Of a stretch of 53,315 nt of DNA, positions 1-8,046 are shown one piece after another. The stretch comes from Bradyrhizobium elkanii WSM2783 (GTDB lineage Bacteria > Pseudomonadota > Alphaproteobacteria > Rhizobiales > Xanthobacteraceae): contig NZ_AXAP01000034.1 in NCBI RefSeq assembly GCF_000472865.1, positions 1-53,315 on the forward strand. Reading direction: 5' to 3'. Both the position numbers and the translations under genes were made by a program. Positions within the stretch are counted from its first letter, which is position 1; each line of letters opens with the position of its first letter. Below the pieces are notes generated by a model. That model was given only the letters and a program-made list of their open reading frames with translations, was not told where the DNA came from and made no database searches.

Positions 1-320
1 CGGACGGCGAAGTCGTGTGGTCCTGGCGCCCCGACGCTGGCGCTAAGTCCTTAAGGGATGGAAACATCCCTAAGGGCGACGGTGGCAAGAAAGCCCGGTC
101 ACCGAGGAGAGCACGAAGTAAGCCGTAACACCACCGCGCAGGGAAAGCCGGAGTTGCTTCGGTTGAACCTGTGGTCCTACCCCCGTGCTTTTTGTTGCAC
201 GGGACCCACGGGTGCAACCGGCACCCGGCTTTCCCTGCGCCCTCTACATCGAAAGAGGGTCAACGAAAACGCGGACCTCGGGCACATCGTGCCGCGGGAA
301 CGCGGACTCGCATCGCATCC
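1..320 (+). repeat. Structured intergenic repeat element, left end cut by window edge
   Basis: No convincing protein is encoded here. The stretch folds into several stems: about 49-60 with 65-75; a perfect 16-bp inverted pair at 136-151 and 225-240 (GCGCAGGGAAAGCCGG with its complement); 182-188 with 197-203; and 210-215 with 221-226. A second, partial copy of the right half lies at about 13403-13508, which makes this a repeat family and not a gene. I recall closely similar sequence scattered through Bradyrhizobium genomes, often near mobile-element debris; that is memory, not a search. The nested stems suggest a folded RNA or a mobile DNA element without its own enzyme. The upstream part probably continues left of the window. 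Confidence 0.6.
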
Positions 321-455
321 GCTGTTTGACAATCGAATCGAAACACGTAGCCGCAGGGCGGGATGGTTAGTCCAATTTTGTCGCTAGTGCCGAAGATCCG
401 GGAGACAGCCATCCAGTTTGATCGCCGCGCTCTTTCATCCGAATCTACAACTCTG

Positions 456-680
456 ATGGTTGCCTTCGACGAGCAATTTCGCCAGCAGTTGCGCGAACTC
501 CTCATCTGGCGGCGCGACGTGCGGCGCTTCCGAACCGATCCGCTGCCGGACGGCACCTTGGAGCGGCTCATCGACATCGCCTGCCTGTCCCCATCGGTCG
601 GGCTGAGCCAGCCGTGGCGGTTCGTTATCGTGGAGGACCCGGTAATCCGCCCGCTTACTCTAGCCCGCCCCGCGCACTGA
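456..680 (+). pseudogene. bluB: Truncated bluB-like nitroreductase (5,6-dimethylbenzimidazole synthase) remnant
   Basis: About 74 codons from ATG 456 match the N-terminus of BluB, the flavin-destroying enzyme that makes the lower ligand of vitamin B12. Visible marks are the RRDVRRF flavin-phosphate motif near the start and the SVGLSQPWRFVIV segment. A full BluB is roughly 200-220 residues; here the similarity stops after about residue 64 and the frame ends at a TAG, and no continuation is seen in the other frames downstream. The relic sits just right of the structured repeat, so a deletion or insertion associated with that element is a plausible cause. An upstream in-frame ATG at 363 adds residues unlike the family. 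Probably non-functional. Confidence 0.6.
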
Positions 681-785
681 GGCTCGGTCCCAAGGAACCC
701 CTCTGCGTCGGAGACGTTTGAAGCAACGGGCGGGCGCAAGCCGTATCACGACCTCATCGTCGCTTCGGCAAGACAGGAGAGCGCG

Positions 786-1322
786 ATGAAACAGATGCTC
801 ATCCTTGCGGTCACCCTGTGGCTTGGTGTGTCTGCCACCGCTCACGCGCAGGTGAGTACATCGGTAGGCACGCAGCCGAACCCTCAGGTCAGCGCTCAAA
901 CCGGCGCGCAGGTCAACTCCCCGACCAACGCAGTGAGCACGGTGACCGGCGCGATCGTGCCATCCGGCCGGGGAGTAACCGGGGCAACGGGAGGAAGCTT
1001 CAGCACCATTGCGCCCGTGGCGGTGCCCTGTGCGGCCGGCGTATCGCTGAGCGCCGATCTGACGGCGTTCGGCTGCGCATCCGATCCGCTCGGCGCCCCA
1101 ACCTACCAAGTTCCGGCGGAGGCAGGGGCCACCGCGGTGACAACGGCACCAGTGGGCAGCATTGCCCCGAACACGCAAACCGGCACGCCCAACGCCACGT
1201 CGGGCGCAGGTGGCGCAGTCGGCGGTGTTGCCTCATCGAGCGTGCGTTGCCTGGGCGCGATACCGTCAATGGCCGGCAATGCCAGCGCAGGCGATCTCTT
1301 CGGCGGCATCGGTGGATGCTAG
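786..1322 (+). CDS. Secreted Ala/Thr/Ser/Gly-rich protein of unknown function
   Basis: The 178-residue product begins with a clear Sec signal peptide (hydrophobic LILAVTLWLGV, cleavage near AHA-Q at residue 22). The mature part is low-complexity, rich in Thr, Ser, Ala, Gly and Val, with repeated QxSxQTGAQV-like stretches, and holds a few Cys residues towards the C-terminus (CAAGV, GCASD, RCLG, GGC at the very end). ATG 786 is preceded by a good ribosome site (AGGAG, 780s). I do not recognise a domain; the composition fits an extracytoplasmic, possibly disulfide-bonded surface or periplasmic protein. Confidence 0.65.
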   Translation: MKQMLILAVTLWLGVSATAHAQVSTSVGTQPNPQVSAQTGAQVNSPTNAVSTVTGAIVPSGRGVTGATGGSFSTIAPVAVPCAAGVSLSADLTAFGCASDPLGAPTYQVPAEAGATAVTTAPVGSIAPNTQTGTPNATSGAGGAVGGVASSSVRCLGAIPSMAGNASAGDLFGGIGGC

Positions 1323-1414
1323 GCGCGTGCTCGTAAACCAGTTCGTAGGGCAGATCAGCGCCAGCGTAATCCGCCGCTCGCTCTCGCCGCTGACGGCCGC
1401 AAGGGCAAGTTGCG

Positions 1415-1681
1415 TCATCCCGGTCCTGAACCACTGCAAGTGAATCGGGTGCAGTCCTGGTAAACACCTCGACACTCGAACGATGGTAGCTGTTTCAGAT
1501 GACGGCAGTCGCGATATCGCGCACGACAGGTATTCACGCATTGCTGCCTGGCCGTCTGAGCGGCTGCCAATGTGTCGGCGGCGAGATCGGAATCGCGCGC
1601 ATTGAGCCTTCCAATGCTCAAGGACAGAGGCACTGCCACGAGCGCGCAGATGACGGCAAACGACTGCTTGGTGCATTTCAT
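1415..1681 (-). CDS. Small secreted Cys-rich protein
   Basis: This 88-residue protein has an N-terminal hydrophobic segment (FAVICALVAVPLSLSIG) consistent with a signal peptide or anchor. The mature part carries six Cys arranged as two CxxxC-like pairs plus CRGVYQDC and TC (CVNTCRARYRDC, then ECRGVYQDC, then FTC), suggesting three disulfides in the periplasm. No family is recognised with certainty. It ends 93 bp from the end of the convergent secreted protein at 786-1322. The Shine-Dalgarno is weak, so the start could differ slightly. Confidence 0.5.
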   Translation of the reverse strand: MKCTKQSFAVICALVAVPLSLSIGRLNARDSDLAADTLAAAQTARQQCVNTCRARYRDCRHLKQLPSFECRGVYQDCTRFTCSGSGPG

Positions 1682-1841
1682 GGCTCAGCCCCCGTTCAGG
1701 TCTGGCTCGGTCGTTGCGCGGCCGGTCCGCTTGCCGGACGCGATGCAGATGAAGCGGCCGTCAACGTCGGACGGCCGGATCTCGTCCGACAAGCCGTTCG
1801 CGCTGAGCCCGCCGCGCGGCCTTCCTTATGTCACCACGATC

Positions 1842-2087
1842 TCAGTGCGGCGGCGGCCAGCGGCCTGGCTGCGTGTAGAAAAACGCGAAGCGCGGGTTGA
1901 TCCCGCAATAGGAGAACGTGCCGGATGCGCTCGCCTGGCATTGTTCGTAGGTCCAGAACTGGCAAAGGCCCGGAAGGCCCCAGTCCTTTCCCTGCAGGCA
2001 GTAAGGGTAGTCCTGCGCGGTAGCTGGCGAGATTGCTCCCACTGCTACCGGAACGGCGACGGACAGGGCGAATATGAGACGTCGCAT
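1842..2087 (-). CDS. DUF3551-type small secreted protein
   Basis: The 81-residue protein has a signal peptide ending near TAQ (residue 25) followed by a YPYCLQG motif, a TYEQCQASASG motif and CGINPRF. This Cys pattern is typical of DUF3551 proteins, a family of small exported proteins abundant in Bradyrhizobium and relatives, with no known function. The start at 2087 was chosen because AGGAGG lies 6-7 bases upstream and the signal peptide starts exactly there; an upstream in-frame ATG at 2294 would add an unlikely N-terminus. Confidence 0.7.
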   Translation of the reverse strand: MRRLIFALSVAVPVAVGAISPATAQDYPYCLQGKDWGLPGLCQFWTYEQCQASASGTFSYCGINPRFAFFYTQPGRWPPPH

Positions 2088-2487
2088 GCGATACCTCCTG
2101 AGGTTGGTGCCTGGTTCGACGCAGGAAGTCGTTCTTGCGCTGTTGCCGAAAAGCAGCGCGATCGATTTCGAATTCGTCGAGCACAGGCCCGAAGGTGCGC
2201 ACCAGGGAGGGAAAGCAGTTGCGATCCGTCCGAGAAACAGGGCGCCCGGCCAGCATGGGCTCAGTGGGAATGGCGCGCTATGCGGATTCGGCATCTGCGC
2301 AGGTCAACGCCGGCTTGCGAAGCCATCAGCCCGCAGGGCGGATTAGCCGACGGCGTAATCTGCCGGACCCGGCCGAGGTCGCCTTAAATTCTCCCTCACG
2401 CCGGCCTTATCTTGATCCAAACGGCGACGGCAACTATCCTCCCGATGATCTCGGACTGCCGCACTCATTCCGTTGATGCAAGACTGA

Positions 2488-3438
2488 ATGGAGAGCGCAT
2501 CGGTGGCTGATACGGACAACCCGAAGCCGGACGAACCGCAGGGCACGCCGCGCGCCGATGGCGAACTGGCGCGGGCCTATGAACGGATCAAAAGTGCCGG
2601 CGAAGACCTTACGCGGCTGGACAGATTGGTCTCCGGATTGGAGCGCGGCGACGGCCCAAAGATCCGGCAGGAAGATGCCGGCGCCGCGCCACCCGACGCT
2701 GCCACCGTGAACGAGACTCCAACACCAGAGAACCAGGCTCGCGACCCAGGCCCGAGACGGGGTCGGCCCCTGCTGCGAGCCGTCGGCGGCCTTCTGTTGG
2801 CGCTGGGCATCGCGGGTGCTGCGCTGGCTTCGCGATACGGCAATGAGACCAAGGCGATCATGGCGCGATGGACCCCGCAAGCCTCGATGGCGTCCCCGGA
2901 GGCGTCCGAGCCTCGCGGTCCGACCAGGTCGCTGACCGTCCAGGTGGCAGAGGCAGGCGAACCACCCTCGCCGCCGTCTTCGAGCCCCAAGGAAGCGCCG
3001 GCGCCTTCGAACCCCAAGGAAACGAAAGACGCTCCGCCAGCCGGCTCCGCCAAGTCCGCCGACTCGACATCCATAGATGTCGCGCAATCGCTCAAGACCA
3101 TCGCGCAGGGCCTTGTAAGCATCAACGACAAGCTGGAGCAACTGAAGAGCAGTCACGAACAAACGCTTCGCGAGCATGCCGAGTCCATTCAACAGCTCAA
3201 GGCGGCTCAGGAGCAGAATGCGAAAGACAGCGCGCGCATCGCCGAGCAGCTACAGGCGCTGCAAGCGCAGCTTGCCGCTTCATCCGCGAAACCCTCCGCG
3301 CCGACCGTGAGGAAAGAGAGCAGCGTGGCTGCGCGCCCGCACGTGCCCGTAGTCGAACCTCGGCGGCCCAGACGGCCGCCAGGGCCTTGGAGGCCGCCGC
3401 CGTATACGGTCGACCCCTGGGACGATCCATATTGGTGA
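2488..3438 (+). CDS. Membrane-anchored coiled-coil protein with Pro-rich tail
   Basis: The 316-residue protein has an acidic N-terminal cytoplasmic region with a short helix (about 25-50), one membrane span near residues 97-115 (LLRAVGGLLLALGIAGAALA), a Pro/Ser-rich spacer, a predicted coiled coil around 195-270 (heptad-like Leu/Ile in KTIAQGLVSINDKLEQLKSS), and a basic Pro/Arg-rich tail ending in WDDPYW. The same order of parts occurs in the protein at 16352-17302, including a W(T/I)PQ motif just after the span. Function is unknown; an envelope scaffold or spacer is a guess. A GTG at 2503 with a better-placed GGAG could be the true start. Confidence 0.65.
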   Translation: MESASVADTDNPKPDEPQGTPRADGELARAYERIKSAGEDLTRLDRLVSGLERGDGPKIRQEDAGAAPPDAATVNETPTPENQARDPGPRRGRPLLRAVGGLLLALGIAGAALASRYGNETKAIMARWTPQASMASPEASEPRGPTRSLTVQVAEAGEPPSPPSSSPKEAPAPSNPKETKDAPPAGSAKSADSTSIDVAQSLKTIAQGLVSINDKLEQLKSSHEQTLREHAESIQQLKAAQEQNAKDSARIAEQLQALQAQLAASSAKPSAPTVRKESSVAARPHVPVVEPRRPRRPPGPWRPPPYTVDPWDDPYW

Positions 3439-3508
3439 GGTGTGCGCCCCTCGACGGGCAAATCAGTTCCACTTTGCTCGCGCTGAAGCGGTTTTCCGAC
3501 GCTGCGAA

Positions 3509-4123
3509 CTACATCTTGCTCGCGGCTCCGATCAACAGTGCCTTCATCGCTTTGCCCGTCAGCGCCATTGGAATTGCATCCCTTGATGCCGCGCGCTCCA
3601 GCGCAAACCCATGCGATAGCGCGAGCAGAGTTATGGCGAGATCGGCGGGCGCCAGGCTCCCCTTGTTGCCGAATTTCGCGAAGGTCTGCTCAATCAGACC
3701 GGATAGCGTTTGACGATATTCAGCATAGGTCCGGACAAAGGCGTCGTCGGTCTTGTTCGCGCGCGATACCCGCAACTGGAACTCGGCCATCAGCAGGCAC
3801 CAATCGGGATGGTCGCCGAGCTCGATGTATCGTGCGGCCGCTTTTTCGACGAGCTGCTCGAAGCTGTCACTCGTCGTCAGTGCCGCTTCAAAATCGCGCA
3901 GATCCCGCTCCAGGTGCCGCTTGAGCAGCGTGAGAAAGATCTCGTCCTTGTCGGCAAAATTCGAATAGAACGCGCCGCGCGAGAATCCGGCAGTTTCGGC
4001 GATCTCATCCACCGATGCGCCTTCGAAGCCCAGCCTGGCGAAGCAGGCCGAGGCCGAGCGCATCAGCAACTCGCGGGTCCGTGTCTGGCTCTCCTCGCGA
4101 TTCAATCGCTTCACTTTTCGCAT
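3509..4123 (-). CDS. TetR/AcrR family transcriptional regulator
   Basis: The 204-residue protein has a canonical TetR helix-turn-helix in its first 65 residues (ASVDEIAETAGFSRGAFYSNF followed by K-D-E) and a helical C-terminal ligand domain. It is divergent from the oxidoreductase operon at 4213-6750, and the spacer holds a perfect palindrome (4183-4196) fit for a TetR dimer. Repression of that operon and of itself, lifted by a small-molecule substrate, is the natural reading. The start at 4123 has AGGAGG seven bases upstream; the longer open frame to 4540 overlaps the divergent gene and is spurious. Confidence 0.85.
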   Translation of the reverse strand: MRKVKRLNREESQTRTRELLMRSASACFARLGFEGASVDEIAETAGFSRGAFYSNFADKDEIFLTLLKRHLERDLRDFEAALTTSDSFEQLVEKAAARYIELGDHPDWCLLMAEFQLRVSRANKTDDAFVRTYAEYRQTLSGLIEQTFAKFGNKGSLAPADLAITLLALSHGFALERAASRDAIPMALTGKAMKALLIGAASKM

Positions 4124-4155
4124 TGGTCCTCCTGTCGCGAGCCGAATCCTGACGC

Positions 4156-4196
4156 TTGACAGCCTAACATCTTTGCATTCAGATACATTTATGTAT
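4156..4196 (+). promoter_or_regulatory. Promoter -35 box and candidate TetR operator
   Basis: TTGACA at 4156-4161 is a perfect -35 hexamer. At 4183-4196 lies ATACAT-TT-ATGTAT, a perfect inverted repeat with a two-base centre, located where the -10 region and transcription start would be and about 60 bp from the tetR start. Binding there would block the operon. That this is the regulator's site is inferred from position and symmetry only. Confidence 0.55.
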
Positions 4197-4212
4197 TTGG
4201 ATGGCGATTTGT

Positions 4213-5232
4213 ATGAAGTGCTGGGAAGTTCGGTCATTCGACGTCGAAGGACTGGCGCTCGGGGAGCGGCCTGACCCGATCGCGGGCGAAGGCGAGGTGC
4301 TCGTGGAAATCGATGCCGTCTCGCTGAATTATCGTGACCTCGCGATTGCGCGCGGCGTTTACGCGCCCTCGCAGTCACTCCCGATGATCCCCGCCTCCGA
4401 TGCCGTCGGCCGCATCGTCGCGGTCGGCCCCGGTGTCGAGCGATGGCATGTCGGCGAGCGCGTGATCGGCTGCTACATGCAGAGCTGGGACCGGGGACCG
4501 AGCGAGCCTTCCGACCGCACCCGGACGCTGGGCTCGCCACTGGACGGCGTGCTCTGCGAGCGGCGCGTCTTTCCGGCCGATTTCGTGGTACGCGCCCCCG
4601 ACCGATTGACTGATGTCGAATGCGCGACGCTTCCTATCGCAGCACTCACCGCCTGGTGCGCCCTCTTCGATCTTGCCGGCGCGAAACCCGGCGAAACGGT
4701 GGTCGTGCAGGGCTCGGGCGGGGTGTCGACCTTTGCCGCTCAATTCGCGCTTGCCGCAGGTTTGCGCGTGGTGGCGGTGTCGCGCTCCGCGGCCAAGGCC
4801 GCCGCAATCCGTAATCTCGGTGTCGAGAGCGTGATCCTTGCTTCGGATACACCGGAATGGGGCAAGGAAGTCGTCCGCGCGACGCACAAACGGGGCGCGG
4901 ACGTGATCGTGGATGTGGGCGGCGACTCCACGTTCGCCCAGTCGGTGGCTGCAAGCGGGCAGAACGGTCGGATCATTGCCGTGGGCTTTCTCGGTGGCCT
5001 GTCGACCAAGGTCGAGCTTGGTCAGGTAATTTCGAAAAACCTCACGATCCGCGGCATCACCGTCGGATCGCGCGCCAGCTTCGAGGCGATGCTGTCCTTC
5101 ATCGAAACGGCCGCGTTCAAGCCGGTGATCGACAGCCTTTATCCATTTGAGGCAGTGCCGGAAGCCTATCGCCGACTCGCCAGCGCCGACCAGCACGGCA
5201 AGATCTGTATCGACGTCAGGAGCGTGCAATGA
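4213..5232 (+). CDS. Zinc-independent MDR alcohol dehydrogenase / quinone oxidoreductase family protein
   Basis: This is a medium-chain dehydrogenase/reductase of about 339 residues. The N-terminal GroES-like domain carries the NYRDLAIARGVY motif characteristic of the quinone-oxidoreductase branch, without the catalytic-zinc Cys. The NAD(P)H-binding fold shows VVVQGSGGVSTFAAQFA near residue 165 and IVDVGG about 65 residues later. It is the first gene of an operon with the alpha/beta hydrolase (4-bp overlap) and nitroreductase and is probably controlled by the divergent TetR. ATG 4213 is preferred because family members begin with M-K-x-W; ATG 4201 in frame would add four residues and has no ribosome site. 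The substrate is unknown. Confidence 0.8.
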   Translation: MKCWEVRSFDVEGLALGERPDPIAGEGEVLVEIDAVSLNYRDLAIARGVYAPSQSLPMIPASDAVGRIVAVGPGVERWHVGERVIGCYMQSWDRGPSEPSDRTRTLGSPLDGVLCERRVFPADFVVRAPDRLTDVECATLPIAALTAWCALFDLAGAKPGETVVVQGSGGVSTFAAQFALAAGLRVVAVSRSAAKAAAIRNLGVESVILASDTPEWGKEVVRATHKRGADVIVDVGGDSTFAQSVAASGQNGRIIAVGFLGGLSTKVELGQVISKNLTIRGITVGSRASFEAMLSFIETAAFKPVIDSLYPFEAVPEAYRRLASADQHGKICIDVRSVQ

Positions 5233-6086
5233 CAGGGCTTACCGAGTGGTGGGATAGCGGCTCGACGATCGAGGTTGATGGCCACGCCATCTTCACGCGC
5301 GTGGAAGGGAGCGGGCCAACCGTCGTCTTCCTCCACGGCTTTCCGACCTCCTCGCACGATTGGGCTGGCGTCATCATCCGCCTTCGCGACCATTACCGTT
5401 GCGTGACGTTCGACTATTTGGGCTACGGTGCCTCCGAAAAGCCGACCGATGCCAATTATTCGGCGCTGATCCAAACCGACCGTGCGCTCGCGATCCTTGC
5501 TGCTCTCGGCGTTACCGAGGCCGATGTCGTCGCGCACGATCTGGGCGGCATCCTGCTTCAGGACATGCTGCACCGCCAGCTCGAGGACCGGTTGGAACTC
5601 GGTCTGAGGCAGGCGATCTTCATGAACTCCTCGGTCTACGCGGAGCTTTACCGTCCGACCCCGACGCAACTCGCCCTCGCCGACCCGGTCCAGGGACCGA
5701 TCATCGCCCGATCGCTCTCGCGCGCAACGCTCGAAGCAGCGATGGCGACACTGTTCCCGTCTCGCCGGCTCGCGGCCTCAGAGCTCGATGACATGTGGGA
5801 CGCCATTCGGCGCGCAGATGGACAACTGCTCTGGCCGCGGCACCTGGTCTACATGGCCGAGCGGTCCGGGCTTTCCCCGCAGTGGGAAGCCGCACTGTCG
5901 CAGACCGGCGTCAAGCTTGGCTTCGTCTATGGCGCTGCCGATCCAATTTCCGGCAGCGCTATTCTCGAACGCGCAAGCGCGAAGCTACCGCATGCCCGTG
6001 TGACCGCGCTTGCCGGTCTCGGCCATTATCCGCAACTCGAGCGGCCGGATGAAGTGGCCGACGCGCTCACCAAACTCCTTGGTTGA
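5229..6086 (+). CDS. Alpha/beta hydrolase, epoxide hydrolase / haloalkane dehalogenase type
   Basis: The 285-residue protein has the alpha/beta hydrolase fold: the oxyanion-hole motif FLHGFPTSSHDW (35-46), a nucleophile elbow AHDLGG with Asp at about residue 104 in place of Ser, and a catalytic His in GLGHYPQLE (about 266). An Asp nucleophile is typical of epoxide hydrolases and haloalkane dehalogenases, which form an alkyl-aspartate intermediate, so C-O or C-halogen hydrolysis is more likely than esterase action. Its ATG overlaps the stop of the preceding oxidoreductase gene (ATGA), showing translational coupling. The real substrate is unknown. Confidence 0.8.
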   Translation: MTGLTEWWDSGSTIEVDGHAIFTRVEGSGPTVVFLHGFPTSSHDWAGVIIRLRDHYRCVTFDYLGYGASEKPTDANYSALIQTDRALAILAALGVTEADVVAHDLGGILLQDMLHRQLEDRLELGLRQAIFMNSSVYAELYRPTPTQLALADPVQGPIIARSLSRATLEAAMATLFPSRRLAASELDDMWDAIRRADGQLLWPRHLVYMAERSGLSPQWEAALSQTGVKLGFVYGAADPISGSAILERASAKLPHARVTALAGLGHYPQLERPDEVADALTKLLG

Positions 6087-6090
6087 TCTC

Positions 6091-6750
6091 ATGAATGTTG
6101 CGGAAGCTATCGAGCGGCGCATTTCGGTTCGATCGTTCAAATCCGATCCCGTCACCAAGCAGCAGGTCCTGCGGCTGCTCGATAAAGCCAGGCGCGCGCC
6201 ATCGGGCGGCAATCTCCAGCCATGGCGCGTCTATGCGCTTCAGGGCGCCCCGCTTGACGAACTCAAGGCCCGCGCAACTGCCAATCCGCTTGGAGAGCCT
6301 CCGGAATACCAAGTCTATCCGAATTCGCTGTGGGACCCGTACCGGCGCCGACGCTGGGAATGTGGAGAGGATCTCTACACCACGATCGGCATTCCCCGGG
6401 AAGATCGTGCCGGCCGACTGCAGCAATTGGCGAAGAACGGACAACTATTCGGCGCGCCGGTCGGCCTGTTCTTCTGCCTCGACCGCAGGCTCGGCCCTCC
6501 GCAATGGGCCGATCTCGGCATGTTCATCCAGACGGTGATGCTGCTCGCCGTCGAGGATGGACTGTCGACCTGCGCGCAGGAATACTGGTCGCGCTATCCC
6601 CGGACGCTGGCAGACCTGCTTGGACTGCCAGCCGAGGAAATGGTGTTTTGCGGGATGGGCCTGGGATACGCGGACGAAAATCCCATCAACACGCTCAGGA
6701 CCAGGCGGGACCCGATCTCCGATTGGGTTGCGTTCCGCGGCTTCGACTGA
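6091..6750 (+). CDS. Nitroreductase family flavoprotein
   Basis: The 219-residue product shows the nitroreductase FMN-binding start (AIERRISVRSF) and the APSGGNLQPW motif at about 33-42, followed by the glycine-rich FCGMGLGYADE segment near the C-terminus. Such enzymes reduce nitro, quinone or enone compounds with NAD(P)H. It begins 4 bp after the hydrolase gene and closes the TetR-controlled operon, so the three enzymes probably act in one detoxification or catabolic route. The open frame reaches back to 6010, but ATG 6091 starts the family-like sequence. Confidence 0.8.
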   Translation: MNVAEAIERRISVRSFKSDPVTKQQVLRLLDKARRAPSGGNLQPWRVYALQGAPLDELKARATANPLGEPPEYQVYPNSLWDPYRRRRWECGEDLYTTIGIPREDRAGRLQQLAKNGQLFGAPVGLFFCLDRRLGPPQWADLGMFIQTVMLLAVEDGLSTCAQEYWSRYPRTLADLLGLPAEEMVFCGMGLGYADENPINTLRTRRDPISDWVAFRGFD

Positions 6751-6878
6751 CATCGTTATGTCAGCATTGGCCGCGATACGCTGCCCGGACGTCGGCAGGT
6801 TACGCGGAGCCTGTCATCGGGCCGCGCGAAGCGCAGCCCCGATGGTTCACCCGCCCGACGCGCGTCACTTTGATCGTG

Positions 6879-7148
6879 TCATGCCGCTTTGGCGGTCTTT
6901 TCCGGCGGCGAGGTTTCCATCGCGCGCATGTAGAGATCGAGCAGGCTCTCGCGCTCGTCGCGCTCGTCCTTGTCCTCTTTCCGCAGCTTGATGATCTCCT
7001 TGAGGATCTTCACGTCGAAGCCTTCGCCCTTGGCTTCCGAGAAGACTTCCTTCTTCTGCTCGTTCAACTCCTGCAATTCGGTGTCCAGATTCTCGATCCG
7101 CTCGACGAAGGAACGAATACGCCCGCCGGGAATGGTGATGTCAGACAT
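6879..7148 (-). CDS. gapR: GapR-like DUF2312 nucleoid-associated protein
   Basis: The 89-residue protein is a DUF2312 member. After a short N-terminus (MSDITIPGGRIRSFVERIENL) it forms a long charged coiled helix with KGEGFDVKILKEIIKLRKED, the conserved signature of GapR. In Caulobacter, GapR is an essential protein that clamps overtwisted DNA ahead of replication and transcription forks and stimulates topoisomerases. The start at 7148 matches family N-termini. The C-terminus is slightly extended (ETSPPEKTAKAA). It is monocistronic here. Confidence 0.85.
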   Translation of the reverse strand: MSDITIPGGRIRSFVERIENLDTELQELNEQKKEVFSEAKGEGFDVKILKEIIKLRKEDKDERDERESLLDLYMRAMETSPPEKTAKAA

Positions 7149-7254
7149 GGTGCCTCTTTGCTGAATGAGGTCGTGAAAATGCGCGGAAAGAAATGACCAA
7201 ATTCTTAACCCGCCGTCCTGCCTCACCGCCGTCCACAAGCGGCGGCCATCAAGA

Positions 7255-7283
7255 AAAAAGGCCCGCGCGGTCGCGGGCCTTTT
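7255..7283 (-). terminator. Rho-independent terminator of the secreted protein gene at 7313-7594
   Basis: GGCCCGCG / CGCGGGCC (7260-7279) forms a perfect 8-bp stem with a CGGT loop. Read on the minus strand it is followed by a run of six T (7254-7259 on the plus strand is A-rich). It lies about 30 bp past the stop of the minus-strand gene; the plus-strand side also has TTTT, so it may work both ways. Confidence 0.7.
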
Positions 7284-7312
7284 GGCATTTCGTGCGGCTT
7301 TGGACGCGGCGC

Positions 7313-7594
7313 TCAGTGGGCCGCGAGACCGGAGGTTTGGGTCGGACTTTGTGTCGCCGACGCCGCCTTGAGTTTCGGTCGCTGTGTCAGCACGCTGAGC
7401 TGGTGCGGAGAAGCCGCTGCGGTGGCGACCGGCGACTGCTCCCGGACATTCGCCGCTCCCAGCAATCCAACCTGCACCTGCGAGATCGGCAGGCCGTTGA
7501 GTTCATAGGTCGGCAACTCCGCAGCAAAGCTGGCAGCGCCGCCTGCCATTGAGATCGCGACGGCGGCCGCAAGGGTTAGGCAAGTCTTCTTCAC
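7313..7594 (-). CDS. Small secreted protein of unknown function
   Basis: The 93-residue product starts with a GTG placed 7 bases after AGGAG, encodes a signal peptide (KKTCLTLAAAVAISMAGGAASFAAE, cleavage near residue 25) and a mature part of about 68 residues with a LPTYELNGLPISQVQVGLLG segment and a Ser/Thr/Gln-rich tail. No domain is recognised. It ends just before a good terminator and its upstream region holds a strong palindrome (7660-7678), so it appears to be a separately regulated exported protein. Confidence 0.65.
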   Translation of the reverse strand: MKKTCLTLAAAVAISMAGGAASFAAELPTYELNGLPISQVQVGLLGAANVREQSPVATAAASPHQLSVLTQRPKLKAASATQSPTQTSGLAAH

Positions 7595-7659
7595 TGCAAT
7601 TCTCCTGAGTGGATTCGCTGCTCAGGATATAGGTCTCTTGCTGCACTGCGGCATTCACT

Positions 7660-7678
7660 ATTGTTGCATTGCAACAAT
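7660..7678. promoter_or_regulatory. Palindromic operator candidate ATTGTTGC-ATT-GCAACAAT
   Basis: Perfect 8-bp arms around ATT, with inner core TTGCATTGCAA. It lies 66-84 bp upstream of the secreted-protein start (7594, minus strand). The same core, inverted, occurs at 37050-37060. TGC-N-GCA palindromes resemble sites described for PhaR-type regulators in rhizobia; this assignment is inference. Confidence 0.45.
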
Positions 7679-8046
7679 GCAGGAATGCGCACCTCTCGAC
7701 GCGATAGTGAGCGGGATCAATGCGCAACAGCCATCGTCGCGTCATGGAGCGATTCGTTTCGCCGGCTGCCGGCGCCGTAGATTCGAAGTGCAGAAGCGAG
7801 CAGCAAGACAGAACGATTTTCCGTTCGCAAAACCCGGTCACGCGAACGCCGTGGATCGCCGCGAGAAGAACGACCCCGTTCACATTTTTCTGAGCTCATG
7901 CAGCCGTTTAGCGAACCGATCACATCGGCTTGATTCGAATCCTCTGCATTCCCCGTAACTTCCCGATGGGGGATCACCCGGATTCTCAGCCGTCATCCCT
8001 GCTGCTATCGATAGGCCGTGAGGTCGCTTGCCGCAGGAGGCGGAAC

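Noticed and set aside
1831..2256. Longer minus-strand frame overlapping the DUF3551 gene
   Set aside because: Different frame, no ribosome site, basic and low-complexity translation; the DUF3551 frame has signal peptide and SD.
1344..2372. Half-copies of the GGCGGATT...AATCCGCC repeat at about 1344-1381 and 2330-2372 as separate features
   Set aside because: Too degenerate to bound; mentioned only with the clear copy at 12476-12553.
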